Program-made: the position numbers and the translations under genes
Shown here: piece by piece, positions 18,759 to 27,649 of the stretch
Layout: every line of letters begins with the position of its first letter
How positions within the stretch are numbered: the stretch's first letter is position 1
NCBI GenBank assembly: GCA_965603495.1
Contig: CBFDDF010000007.1
Span: forward strand, 1 to 64,000
Length of the DNA stretch: 64,000 nt
Direction: 5' to 3'
Source: Thiomicrorhabdus sp965603495
GTDB taxonomy: Bacteria > Pseudomonadota > Gammaproteobacteria > Thiomicrospirales > Thiomicrospiraceae
The notes under the pieces: model-generated
The model's input: only the letters and a program-made list of their open reading frames with translations
What the model was told of the DNA's origin: nothing
The model's database searches: none

Positions 18759-18774
18759 AGCAATGGCTATGCCA
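18759..18774 (-). promoter_or_regulatory. Sigma-54 (RpoN) promoter motif of the guanidine operon
   Basis: The minus strand reads TGGCATAGCCATTGCT, with GG and GC exactly ten bases apart, the invariant -24/-12 spacing. The expected start of transcription is near 18748, leaving a 45-base leader before the permease. This fits nitrogen control through an NtrC-type activator, though no clear NtrC site was seen. The AATGGC/GCCATT inverted repeat overlaps the -24 element. Confidence 0.6.
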
Positions 18775-18917
18775 TTATTTAAAGTCCACTGTTTTCAATG
18801 AGATAGGTTTTTTTAACTTGTGAAAGGAGGTTGGAATGTGTCAAATTGGAGCGCGCCTCACCAAGTTGAAGCGACTGTAATGCGGATTCAAAAGCCCTAT
18901 ATGAATTTTCTAGTTGC

Positions 18918-19080
18918 AGTTATGCCACGGCTTTTTTGGCCAACGGTGTCTGGGGTATTTACCACCCATCTCTTTGGCGGCCTCTATGTAGGAATTATTC
19001 CAAAAGTGGGCTAGATCTCTGGTGGTTTGAGTGGGTCTTTGGGCGGGGAGATGGCTGTTCAAAGACGAGGGTGTTAGCCA
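18918..19080 (-). pseudogene. Degraded duplicate of the hrpB 3' end
   Basis: The minus-strand frame encodes FWNNSYIEAAKEMGGKYPRH, nearly identical to the C-terminus of HrpB 3.1 kb away (FWNTSYIEVAKEMRGKYRRH). DNA similarity covers at least 18925-19080 and may fade out toward 19210. No helicase domain is present. It is a partial duplication, or the remnant of a second hrpB copy, lying in a 556-bp gap without another gene. Confidence 0.75.
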
Positions 19081-19258
19081 AGCCCTGAGCATCTATTGTC
19101 TTAAATCGCCACTTTTATCTAAACCTTTTGCTCCAAACTGTTTAACTTTGGGCTACTCGCCCAGCTGGCTCAACACTTTGAAATGGCGTTGTGTCGAACT
19201 CGTAACGTATCTTAAAATTCAATATCCCACTTAAGTTTTCTAAGACTCAGATAAAGTA

Positions 19259-20197
19259 TTAAGTTTTAATAACGATATAGCATGCACAGTTATGTTTTAG
19301 ATAATTATTCTTATAAATAGCAGCCATTTTCTGTGTATGAAAGCCATTTTTAATAAGATAGGGTAGTTGTTCGTTATCTTGTAACTGCAGGTCAGGATAG
19401 GACTGCTGAATTGTTGCTAAGTCTTTTAAGTTATCAGGAATGACAATTACACAATACTGTTCCAAATGAGCAGTGTTAGATATATAGGCATTGAGTTGTT
19501 CAAGAACTTCAACAACTAAGAGCTTGTGTTCATCCGATTGCTCTTTATTATTGTGTATTATTAGCTGAATAAGGTCAGCAAGTTTTGAAACTTGGTCTGC
19601 AGCAGGTGCGTTTGATAGGTAGTGGCTAATTGACTGATTCAATTCAGAAAGAATGTCATGTATTTTATATGAATTATGGGATTTGGAAAATTCTTCTAAT
19701 TCGGCATAGTTAATTGAGTCATCCCAGCTATGTAATACTTCATCTAAGATTTCTTTTTCCACTTTAGTTATTTTTTGGTCAAGAAGCGCTATTTTCAAAA
19801 TTATTTCACGGATATGTTCACGTTCGTTGGGATTTGTAAATGAATTTGCCAGGTTGCCAAGTTCCGAGGTTTCCTTCATTAAGTAAAGTTTTATTTTTTT
19901 CCAAAAATTATTCGCTCGAATATCGGTTACCCAAAAACCACTACCCACTAATATCATAAAGGCTGTCATTGAAAGCCATATGGCACTGCTGACAAGACCG
20001 TTAAAAGAGTGTTCAAGGTAACTTGAAACGATAAAGAACGAGAGCGTGATTAGCCCCACACCTTGAGCAATTAAACTGATACTTTCAGCAACATCTTTTT
20101 TATGTTTACGTTTCCAAACCTTATTGGCACGTAAATAGGATTCGATTGTAATAAGTGCAAGTGTAATCCAGGCAATTATTGAAACGTTTTCAATCAT
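19259..20197 (-). CDS. Membrane protein with TerB-like cytoplasmic region, function unknown
   Basis: The protein has 312 residues with three N-terminal hydrophobic segments (about 5-23, 42-62 and 70-92). A soluble region contains LLDQKITKVEKEILDEVLHSW-type sequence near 140-160, reminiscent of TerB-like helical domains, and a C-terminal mixed region. I do not recognise a specific family. It is followed by the exported protein gene in the opposite genomic order with only 24 bp between them, so the two are probably one transcript. AT-rich compared with neighbours. Confidence 0.6.
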   Translation of the reverse strand: MIENVSIIAWITLALITIESYLRANKVWKRKHKKDVAESISLIAQGVGLITLSFFIVSSYLEHSFNGLVSSAIWLSMTAFMILVGSGFWVTDIRANNFWKKIKLYLMKETSELGNLANSFTNPNEREHIREIILKIALLDQKITKVEKEILDEVLHSWDDSINYAELEEFSKSHNSYKIHDILSELNQSISHYLSNAPAADQVSKLADLIQLIIHNNKEQSDEHKLLVVEVLEQLNAYISNTAHLEQYCVIVIPDNLKDLATIQQSYPDLQLQDNEQLPYLIKNGFHTQKMAAIYKNNYLKHNCACYIVIKT

Positions 20198-20221
20198 GTT
20201 TATCTCTTTTATTGATTTTAT

Positions 20222-20968
20222 TTATTCAAGTATGGTTGTGAAAGTAAGCGTTTCACTCAGTGAGCCTGCGTTGAAATCACCATATTTTATTGTTTCATCC
20301 ATGTCTTTTGCATGCACTTTCCAAGCATACCAACCATCTGTTTTTAGTATCTCTTTGGGTAGGGTGAATTGTGTTTGATTAAGTGTTTTGCTTGTGTAAA
20401 CATTTTTCCCGGTCCAATTGTCTTTAACAAAAATTTGATAATGCTTTGCATTCGCGACAGGCTCCCATTTCAATGTAGGCGTAAGTGAAATGTCGGTGGC
20501 TTTATCGATTGGAACATTCATTCTTGCTGAAGCGACAATGTAATCCATATTTACTTCATCGTTATATTGATGTTTCTGACCATTTACAGTTGTTGTAATA
20601 GCGGTATAAGCTCCATTGGTAAAATTATCAGTGACAGGTATTTGTGTGATAAATACTTTTTTATCAGGTATTTTTTTTCCTTTTACAGTGCGGGAAGGTA
20701 AATATCGATAGGTATTCTTTTTAATCACGACAAGCTCGGTATCTTCTGGCGTAAATACTTTTATGGAGTCAATGTTCTTGTAATTATGCGTTGCATAAAC
20801 GAGCATCAGAAAAGGTTTGCGATCGGGCCAGTTGCAATAATGAATGTCAAAAAATCCTAAGGCATCTTTATGCAAATCTTTAGAGGCTTGGTTGTTTGAA
20901 AATGCTTGTTGAGAAAACAGGGTGAAAAGTATTGATACGCTTACTATCTGAAAATTGATTTTGATCAC
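20222..20968 (-). CDS. Exported protein with fibronectin-III-like region, function unknown
   Basis: The protein has 248 residues. A signal peptide ends near SQQAFS (residue 24). The C-terminal half contains a fibronectin-III-like strand pattern (LKWEPVANAKHYQIFVKDN, then YAWKVHAKD). Such domains mediate binding at the cell surface or periplasm. It is the upstream gene of a minus-strand pair with the TerB-like membrane protein. No catalytic motif is visible. Confidence 0.6.
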   Translation of the reverse strand: MIKINFQIVSVSILFTLFSQQAFSNNQASKDLHKDALGFFDIHYCNWPDRKPFLMLVYATHNYKNIDSIKVFTPEDTELVVIKKNTYRYLPSRTVKGKKIPDKKVFITQIPVTDNFTNGAYTAITTTVNGQKHQYNDEVNMDYIVASARMNVPIDKATDISLTPTLKWEPVANAKHYQIFVKDNWTGKNVYTSKTLNQTQFTLPKEILKTDGWYAWKVHAKDMDETIKYGDFNAGSLSETLTFTTILE

Positions 20969-21159
20969 AGCTTAACCTTTTGAAGAGTAAGTATTTAGGG
21001 AACGCTTTAATGGATCAATGAAGGATACGGGTAATTTGTATTTTAAACAACTGTATAAGTATAAGTAATTATTTATGTGATTTTGTGATTATAGGCAGAG
21101 TGAGTGATTTAAATTTACCAGGTCTATGGCGTGTCAACACTATCTGATATCGATCATTT

Positions 21160-21870
21160 TCAAATTTGTTTTCGAATTGAAGTAAGACCTGATGATAGGG
21201 CTTTGATTTCGCCACCGACTTCTATAAGCGCTTGGCCTTGTGGATTAATCCCTAAATAAAGTCCGATGTCCTCTTTTTCGGGTGAGACAAGGCGAACGGT
21301 TTCATTCACTTGGAAGAAGTCATGTGCTTGCCAGTATTCAGTCAGTTCAATTTGCGAGTCGTTTTGTAATCCTATTTGTTGGATTTTAAGAAAGAATCTT
21401 TCAAATAAATCATCCAAATCAAAAAAAGCAACGCTGCTTGAACCGTCTATCACTCCTGATTGGCCTCGATTAATGCCAATGCCTATAATTAAAGCGCGGT
21501 AGTCTTTTTTAAGGACTTGTTCAATCAACATGCCTGCCACTTTACCGTGACCGTTAAAAATATCATTGGGCCATTTTAAATAGAGGGTGTCAGCGGTGAG
21601 TTCATTGAGACTTTGATGTAGCAAAGCGGCAATATGTAGACTTAATAGGCCTGATATTTCAAAACCGGCATCTAACGGGAAAGCTAAAGAGAATATTGCA
21701 GAATCTTGATTCGTTACCCAGCTGCGCTTTTGTTGACCATAACCAGACGTCTGAATTTTGGTGGTGCAAAAAATAGGCTTGCTTGGTCTGTTTTCAGCGA
21801 CATAGTCTTTTAAGTATCGACTGGTTGAATCGACCGTTTCTAATGAGATGATTTCATAAGACTTGTGCAT
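21160..21870 (-). CDS. birA: Biotin--[acetyl-CoA-carboxylase] ligase, no DNA-binding domain
   Basis: The 236-residue protein covers only the catalytic and C-terminal domains of BirA (VDSTSRYLKDY, LKWPNDIF with catalytic Lys, GIGINRG). It lacks the N-terminal helix-turn-helix, so it should biotinylate carrier proteins without repressing transcription. The adenylate-binding loop that is GRGRRG in E. coli reads GYGQQK, replacing residues that hold biotinyl-AMP. Likely targets include the biotinyl domain of the guanidine carboxylase encoded in this window. Confidence 0.9.
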   Translation of the reverse strand: MHKSYEIISLETVDSTSRYLKDYVAENRPSKPIFCTTKIQTSGYGQQKRSWVTNQDSAIFSLAFPLDAGFEISGLLSLHIAALLHQSLNELTADTLYLKWPNDIFNGHGKVAGMLIEQVLKKDYRALIIGIGINRGQSGVIDGSSSVAFFDLDDLFERFFLKIQQIGLQNDSQIELTEYWQAHDFFQVNETVRLVSPEKEDIGLYLGINPQGQALIEVGGEIKALSSGLTSIRKQI

Positions 21871-22012
21871 AGGGTTCTATTTTCTTGTGGTTACGGGTGG
21901 TTGCCAATGATCACTATATTATAGGAATTTAGCTTTGGCATTGTCGGTTAAGTTTTAAAAAGCATTCTGTTGTGCGGAGAGCGGTTTTTCAGATAAACAG
22001 TTTAGCCATTCC

Positions 22013-22024
22013 ACCAGGCCTGGT
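22013..22024. repeat. Palindrome ACCAGGCCTGGT, copy 5
   Basis: Exact copy touching the last base of the hrpB stop codon. Confidence 0.95.
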
Positions 22025-24627
22025 TACTTTGTACGCGGTCGGCGTGGTTGAATGGATCTGCCTGGTTTCTCTTCGAGCGGCTTTTCTGGCCAACGGTGTC
22101 TGCGGTATTTACCGCGCATCTCTTTGGCGACTTCTATGTAGGAGGTATTCCAAAAGTTGGCTAAATCGGCGGTGATTTGAATGGGTTTTTGAGCGGGCGA
22201 CAGCAATTCAAACGTTAGGGCGATTTGGCCATTCGCCAGTTTAGGGGATGTCAGTTCACCGAACAGCTCTTGCAGTTGAATTGCAACTTTTGGTGACTTG
22301 CCCATTTGATAGTGAATGGCAACTCGTTTACCGGATGGCGCGGTGTAATGCGTGGGGGCGTATTGTTCTATCGCTTGCAGTTGTGAATAAGTGATCCTGG
22401 CTTGTAATAGGCTTAATAAATCCACTTTGGCCAAATCTGACCACTGTTTGACATGGCTTAAATAGGGCGAGCACCACTCGTCAAAATCATTGAGTAATTC
22501 AGCTGTTGAGAACCCTGCATAGTCTGGTAGGTATTGTCCTAACCAACGCACGCGATCTAACCAGGCCTGGTTGGTTTTATTCCACGGTAATTTTTCTAAA
22601 TTGGAGGCAATAATGACCTGCTTCATACAGGCCTGAACGTCGGTTGGATTGAGTTTTTGGCTGGTAGTTTGCTGTAAACTCAGTGCGCCGAGTTTTCGAT
22701 GAGTGATGCCTAAAATACGCTGTTTTTTCTCATCAAAAGAGACGCTGGTCTCGGTGGTGATTTGTGCTGCAAAGAGCGACTCAATTTCATCTAGGGTAAT
22801 CGGTACCGCCATAAAGACTTTACCGTCTCGACGTTGGCCATCTAAATGTGCGACCACTAACCAGGCCTGGTCGTTTAAACGATCTTCTGGTGTCAGAAAA
22901 CAGCCTTTGCCATTGCTTAGTTGATAATGGCCGTCAGCATTTGAGCGGCGTTTGGCGACCCTGTCAGGATAAGCTAACGCCAGCAGTTGTCCAATAGAGA
23001 GTGGGCTTGAATTGTGATTTGAGTTGCTCTCTGAGCTGATTAAATTCGGTAACGCTAAAACCCGTTTTTTCCATTGCTGGCTATTTCTAATGGCTTCTCG
23101 TGTTGCTGACAGTATCAATTGAGATGGATTTGATGTTTTACTGTTTTGACGATAAGCCTGTAAAGCCTCAACTCGATCTTCTAAATTAACCCCATAACCG
23201 CGTTTGAAAATATCTCGCTCACTCAAAATGGCGGCGATGTCACACGCGGTGGTCAGTTGGTTTTCACTGTCCTGTTGTGAATCTGCTTGTCGAGCAATCA
23301 AAAGCATTTTTGCCAAGCGTGCCGAAAGGCCGAGTTGACTGGCTTGCTCTCCTAAGGGATTGAGAGAACCATTGGTTTTTAAAAAGCCTAACTGGATTAA
23401 CAGAGCTTGCGCGATTTGATAGTGCGCGAGTGGGGGCGGGGTTAACCATCTTAAATCGTCTAATTGGGTCACGCCCCACATCGCCATTTCTAAACTTAAG
23501 TCGGTTAAATCCGAAACTAAAATCGATTCGGCTTCAAATGCGACTCGGCTGTTATGTTCTGATTCAGTCCATAAACGATAAGCATGGCCTTCTGCTAAAC
23601 GTCCGGCGCGACCTGAACGTTGCGTGGCCGAAGCTTGCGAGATGTTTTGGGTCAGCATGCGGGTCATACCGCTGCTGGCATCATAAGCGGCGTGACGGAC
23701 TAAACCACTGTCGATGACGATGTGAATGCCTTCGATGGTTAAACTGGTTTCAGCAATATTAGTCGAGAAGATGACTTTGCGGCGATGTTTGGGGTCTTTT
23801 TGAAGCACCTTGTTTTGTGCTTCAGGCGTGAGTCCACCATAGAGTGGAATCAGAGCCACTTCAGCAGAGTTGATGCTTTCGGAGGCATGTCGGATGGCTT
23901 CTAGAATTTCTTTTTGACCCGGTAGAAAAATCAGGCAGTCGCCAGTATGTTGCTCAAGTCCTTTGAGCAAAGCCTGAGTAATCACTCTATGAAGCGGCAG
24001 GCCGTAGAGTTGCGATAATGGTTGCGGTGGCGCACTGGTTAAGTAATGAATATTGACGGGGAAGGTCCGGCCTGGACATTGGATAACCGGCGCATTGTCC
24101 AAAAACAGACTTAATGAATCGCTTGCAATGGTGGCAGACATAATCAATAGTTTTAGATCCTCGCGCAACGCGGATTGACTGTCTAAACATAAAGCCAGTG
24201 CTAAATCCGAATCCAAAGAACGTTCGTGAAACTCATCAAAAATAATTAGTGCGGTTTCACTGAGTTCAGGATCGTTCTGCAGGCGTCTAATTAAAATCCC
24301 TTCAGTCATGATTTCAACCACCGTCTCTTTGGATATTTGACGGTCATTCCGCACTTGATAACCGATGCGTTGGCCGACTTTTTCGCCGAGTTGTTTCGCC
24401 AAAAAGGCAGCCAAAGAACGCACTGCTAATCGACGCGGCTCCAGTAGGATTATTTTGCGACCTTGTAACCACTCAGCATGTATCAATGCTAAAGGTACTT
24501 GCGTTGATTTACCCGCCCCTGGCTCGGCTTGGAGTATGCAGGCCGAATGCTCAGCTAAACAGTTCTGAATCTGCGGAATAAAGGCATGGATTGGTAAATC
24601 AGTGGCAGCGGACATAGGGTGTGGCAA
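22024..24627 (-). CDS. hrpB: ATP-dependent RNA helicase HrpB
   Basis: A DEAH-box helicase of 867 residues (863 from the second ATG). Motifs seen are AEPGAGKST (34-42), DEFHERS (DEAH variant), SATIA and QRSGRAGR, followed by the HrpB-specific C-terminal region. HrpB is common in gammaproteobacteria and its substrate RNA is unknown. The gene contains two exact palindrome copies, both read as [N/D]QAW, plus a third at its stop. Its 3' end is partly duplicated at 18.9-19.1 kb. Confidence 0.95.
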   Translation of the reverse strand: MPHPMSAATDLPIHAFIPQIQNCLAEHSACILQAEPGAGKSTQVPLALIHAEWLQGRKIILLEPRRLAVRSLAAFLAKQLGEKVGQRIGYQVRNDRQISKETVVEIMTEGILIRRLQNDPELSETALIIFDEFHERSLDSDLALALCLDSQSALREDLKLLIMSATIASDSLSLFLDNAPVIQCPGRTFPVNIHYLTSAPPQPLSQLYGLPLHRVITQALLKGLEQHTGDCLIFLPGQKEILEAIRHASESINSAEVALIPLYGGLTPEAQNKVLQKDPKHRRKVIFSTNIAETSLTIEGIHIVIDSGLVRHAAYDASSGMTRMLTQNISQASATQRSGRAGRLAEGHAYRLWTESEHNSRVAFEAESILVSDLTDLSLEMAMWGVTQLDDLRWLTPPPLAHYQIAQALLIQLGFLKTNGSLNPLGEQASQLGLSARLAKMLLIARQADSQQDSENQLTTACDIAAILSERDIFKRGYGVNLEDRVEALQAYRQNSKTSNPSQLILSATREAIRNSQQWKKRVLALPNLISSESNSNHNSSPLSIGQLLALAYPDRVAKRRSNADGHYQLSNGKGCFLTPEDRLNDQAWLVVAHLDGQRRDGKVFMAVPITLDEIESLFAAQITTETSVSFDEKKQRILGITHRKLGALSLQQTTSQKLNPTDVQACMKQVIIASNLEKLPWNKTNQAWLDRVRWLGQYLPDYAGFSTAELLNDFDEWCSPYLSHVKQWSDLAKVDLLSLLQARITYSQLQAIEQYAPTHYTAPSGKRVAIHYQMGKSPKVAIQLQELFGELTSPKLANGQIALTFELLSPAQKPIQITADLANFWNTSYIEVAKEMRGKYRRHRWPEKPLEEKPGRSIQPRRPRTK
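22560..22571. repeat. Palindrome ACCAGGCCTGGT, copy 6
   Basis: Exact copy in hrpB, read as Asn-Gln-Ala-Trp. Confidence 0.95.
22860..22871. repeat. Palindrome ACCAGGCCTGGT, copy 7
   Basis: Exact copy in hrpB, read as Asp-Gln-Ala-Trp, 300 bp from copy 6. Confidence 0.95.
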
Positions 24628-24869
24628 AAGACCTTGGCAAACGAGTGAAGTAACTTGGATTTATTTACATAGCCCCATTTTAATCGTCTTTTTAAGGCAT
24701 ACAAAACTATCTGCGTTTTAATGTCGTATTAAAAGTGACCAGGCCTGATAAGTTTATAAATAGGTTTATAAGTCATTCAAAAAATGCCTCTGATAATTCC
24801 ATCCGCCAACCGTGTGTTTAGCGTTAGAATGAACCTTTGAATTATCTAAAGTCTTGAGGTTGAGCAGTT

Positions 24870-26144
24870 ATGTTTGAGTTAGCAAAGCAGCGGTTAGAAC
24901 CTGTCTTTAAGCATATTGAGGTCAGTGATGAGGTAATCGACCGCTTATCGGTTGCCAAGCGGTCGATTATTGCCAGTATTCCGGTGCGAATGGACAATGG
25001 CGACCTGCGGATTTTTACCGGCTACCGCGTGCAGTACGATGATACCCGCGGGCCGACTAAAGGTGGGATTCGCTATCACCCTCGTGTTAATTTGGATGAA
25101 GTCACCTCACTTAGTTTTTGGATGACCGTCAAGTGTGCCGTCGCGGGTTTACCTTTTGGGGGGGCGAAAGGCGGGGTGACCGTCAATCCCAAAGAGCTTT
25201 CCAAATTGGAGCTGGAAAGATTGTCGCGCGGTTACATTCGGGCTTTTGCGGATGTGCTAGGGCCATCTCGTGATATTCCCGCGCCGGATGTCTATACTAA
25301 CGCTACGATTATGGGATGGATGGCGGATGAGTTCGCCACGATTTCACGTCGCCAAGTGCCTGAGATGATTACCGGTAAACCGCTTCATCTGGGCGGCTCT
25401 GAAGGCCGTGAATCAGCCACCGGGCAAGGGGCTTTGTACTCTTTAGCGGAATATGCGCGTCGACACGGTTGGGATATCGAAGGGGTGAGCATTGCCGTTC
25501 AGGGCTTCGGAAACGCGGGTTACAACTTTGCGCGCCTGGCCAATAAGATGGGCTTTAGAGTGGTCGCCGTCTCGGACTCACAGGGCGCGATCTACAGCTC
25601 CAGCGGCCTGAATATCGAAGATGTTTATCGCTATAAAACAGAAGGTAATCCGCTGGCTTCTGTGTACTTTGATGGCTCTATCTACAATATGCTCGAATAT
25701 GACGAGCTGACCAACGATGAACTGCTTGAATTGAGTGTGGATGTCTTGGTTTTAGCAGCGTTAGAGAATCAAGTCACGCAGTTGAATGCCGGCCAAATTA
25801 AAGCTAAAACCATTCTAGAAATTGCCAATGGGCCAGTGACACCTCAGGCCGATGAAATACTGGAAACCAATGGGATTGAAGTCATTCCTGATGTTTTGGC
25901 TAACGCAGGCGGGGTGGTGGTGAGTTATTTTGAATGGGTACAAAACAAAGCTGGGTTTTACTGGGAAGAAAAAGAAGTGATTAGTAAGCTTAAGAAGATT
26001 ATGCGACGTGAATCCGATGTCGTTTTTGATCTGGCTTTAAGTCATAAATGCTCACTGCGTACGGCGGCTTATATTCACGGTATAGAGCGTTTAGCAGGGG
26101 CCATTGAAGAACGCGGCAACCGTAAATACTTTAAAAGTGTTTAA
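24870..26144 (+). CDS. gdhA: Glutamate dehydrogenase (Glu/Leu/Phe/Val dehydrogenase family)
   Basis: The protein has 424 residues. The substrate-binding and catalytic region includes KGGIRYHP (65-71), Lys88 in WMTVKCAV, Lys100 in PFGGAKGG and PAPDVYTN. The Rossmann domain has VQGFGNAGYNFA. It interconverts glutamate and 2-oxoglutarate plus ammonia. The length fits the hexameric 45-kDa class, and cofactor preference cannot be read safely. By eye the first half is GC-richer than neighbours, perhaps from transfer or expression-driven codon use. It may assimilate ammonia from the guanidine pathway. Confidence 0.92.
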   Translation: MFELAKQRLEPVFKHIEVSDEVIDRLSVAKRSIIASIPVRMDNGDLRIFTGYRVQYDDTRGPTKGGIRYHPRVNLDEVTSLSFWMTVKCAVAGLPFGGAKGGVTVNPKELSKLELERLSRGYIRAFADVLGPSRDIPAPDVYTNATIMGWMADEFATISRRQVPEMITGKPLHLGGSEGRESATGQGALYSLAEYARRHGWDIEGVSIAVQGFGNAGYNFARLANKMGFRVVAVSDSQGAIYSSSGLNIEDVYRYKTEGNPLASVYFDGSIYNMLEYDELTNDELLELSVDVLVLAALENQVTQLNAGQIKAKTILEIANGPVTPQADEILETNGIEVIPDVLANAGGVVVSYFEWVQNKAGFYWEEKEVISKLKKIMRRESDVVFDLALSHKCSLRTAAYIHGIERLAGAIEERGNRKYFKSV

Positions 26145-26194
26145 TGGCATGAGTCAAAACAAGCCTAGGACAGTCAAGTGTGGGAGAGGTCTAA

Positions 26195-27637
26195 ATGACG
26201 ACTCTAGTCTGGATTCAGCGTGAGTTTCGGCTGGATTATCTGCCAGCCTTACAGCAAGCTTTAGATGATTCTGAGCGAGTGATTGTCGCCTATTTCCATG
26301 ATGAGAAGTCTGTTATCGGTGATGCAAACAGCGTCTGGCTTGCTCAGAGCTTGCAAACATTGCAAGCGCAATATCAATCGCAAGGTGGGGATTTCTGGAT
26401 TGTTGCAGGTGATTTTAAAATCGAGTTAGATGCGCTGATTCGGAAATATGAAATCAGCAAAATCCACTATACTTATCAGGTAGGATTTTCTTTTAGACAG
26501 CAACAGCAGCTAGCTTTATCCGTTTGTCAAAAACATCACATCACGCTCACGCCTTTTTTTTCAGAAGACTTGCTATTACCTGAAGAGATTCTTAATCAAC
26601 AAAACAAACCTTATTTGGTGTTTACGCCTTTTTATAAGAGGTTAATGGCAAAGCAAGCCTTAATTACCCCCTTAGAGCAGACTAGTCAAAACCTAGCAAA
26701 AACCTCTATTATTCGAGTGCCTAAGACTTTTCAGAGTTTACCTAGTGATTTACGCAGTCTCGTGTCTGAGGCTTGGGCAGTCTCATTAATGTCAAATCAA
26801 CAGGTTGGTGAAGCTCACGCTTGGAAGCTGTTAGAGCATTTTATTGATTCCGATCTGCATGATTATGCGCTGAATAGAGATTTTCCTGCATTATCCGGAA
26901 CCAGCCAATTATCATCTCATATTCATTTTGGGCATATTCCCATTAATGCACTGTACTTCAGGTTGCTGAGTGAAATGGAACTTGGAGTATCTTCTACTGC
27001 TGCCGCTCAGATTTGGATTAGGCAACTTATCTGGCATGTTTTTGCGCGTTATTTACTCCATTGGTTTCCAGAAACAGAGCAACAGCCTTTTCAAAAAAAG
27101 TATCAGTTTATGGACTGGTCCGATGATGAAGGGAGGCTAAAAGCGTGGCAAGCGGGCAAAACGGGTATCCCGATTATTGATGCGGGTATGCGTGAATTGT
27201 GGCAAACCGGAATTATGCATAATCGTGTCAGAATGTTGGTGGCGTCATTTTTAACCAAAAACCTGAATCAACACTGGCTACAGGGTAAAGCTTGGTTTGA
27301 ACACACCTTGTTAGATGCTGATCCTGCAAATAACACAATGGGCTGGCAGTGGGTAGCAGGCTGTGGGGTTGATGCTTCTCCTTATTATCGGCTATTTAAC
27401 CCCGTAGTTCAGAGTAAGAAGTTTGATGCACAGGGGGAATACATTAAATATTGGCTGCCGGAATTAAAGGCTTTATCCGCTAAGGCGATACATGAACCTT
27501 GGTTGTATGCTGAAGAGTGTCGCTTGAAAAACCTGACCCTAGGAGAGGATTATCCTTTGCCTATTGTCGATTTAAAATTGAGTAGAGAAGAGCATTTACA
27601 AAGAGTAAACACCCTTAAGTCTATCGTTTTGGAATGA
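26195..27637 (+). CDS. phrB: Deoxyribodipyrimidine photolyase (cryptochrome/photolyase family)
   Basis: The protein has 480 residues. It opens with the alpha/beta antenna domain (TTLVWIQREFRLDY) and ends in the FAD-binding helical domain, with RQLIWHVFARYLL, IPIIDAGMRELWQTGIMHNR, NNTMGWQWVAGCG and PYYRLFNP. These match class I CPD photolyases, which use blue light to split cyclobutane dimers. GGAGAGG precedes the ATG. The convergent neighbour is a DUF523/DUF1722 (YbgA-type) gene, which is also next to phr in E. coli. Confidence 0.93.
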   Translation: MTTLVWIQREFRLDYLPALQQALDDSERVIVAYFHDEKSVIGDANSVWLAQSLQTLQAQYQSQGGDFWIVAGDFKIELDALIRKYEISKIHYTYQVGFSFRQQQQLALSVCQKHHITLTPFFSEDLLLPEEILNQQNKPYLVFTPFYKRLMAKQALITPLEQTSQNLAKTSIIRVPKTFQSLPSDLRSLVSEAWAVSLMSNQQVGEAHAWKLLEHFIDSDLHDYALNRDFPALSGTSQLSSHIHFGHIPINALYFRLLSEMELGVSSTAAAQIWIRQLIWHVFARYLLHWFPETEQQPFQKKYQFMDWSDDEGRLKAWQAGKTGIPIIDAGMRELWQTGIMHNRVRMLVASFLTKNLNQHWLQGKAWFEHTLLDADPANNTMGWQWVAGCGVDASPYYRLFNPVVQSKKFDAQGEYIKYWLPELKALSAKAIHEPWLYAEECRLKNLTLGEDYPLPIVDLKLSREEHLQRVNTLKSIVLE

Positions 27638-27649
27638 TGTGAAATGGGG

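Noticed and set aside
18820..19014. Plus-strand 64-codon ORF with a good ribosome binding site (AAGGAGG)
   Set aside because: It runs antisense through the hrpB 3'-end remnant, so the peptide is an artefact of that homology; the purine-rich stretch upstream is likely coincidental.
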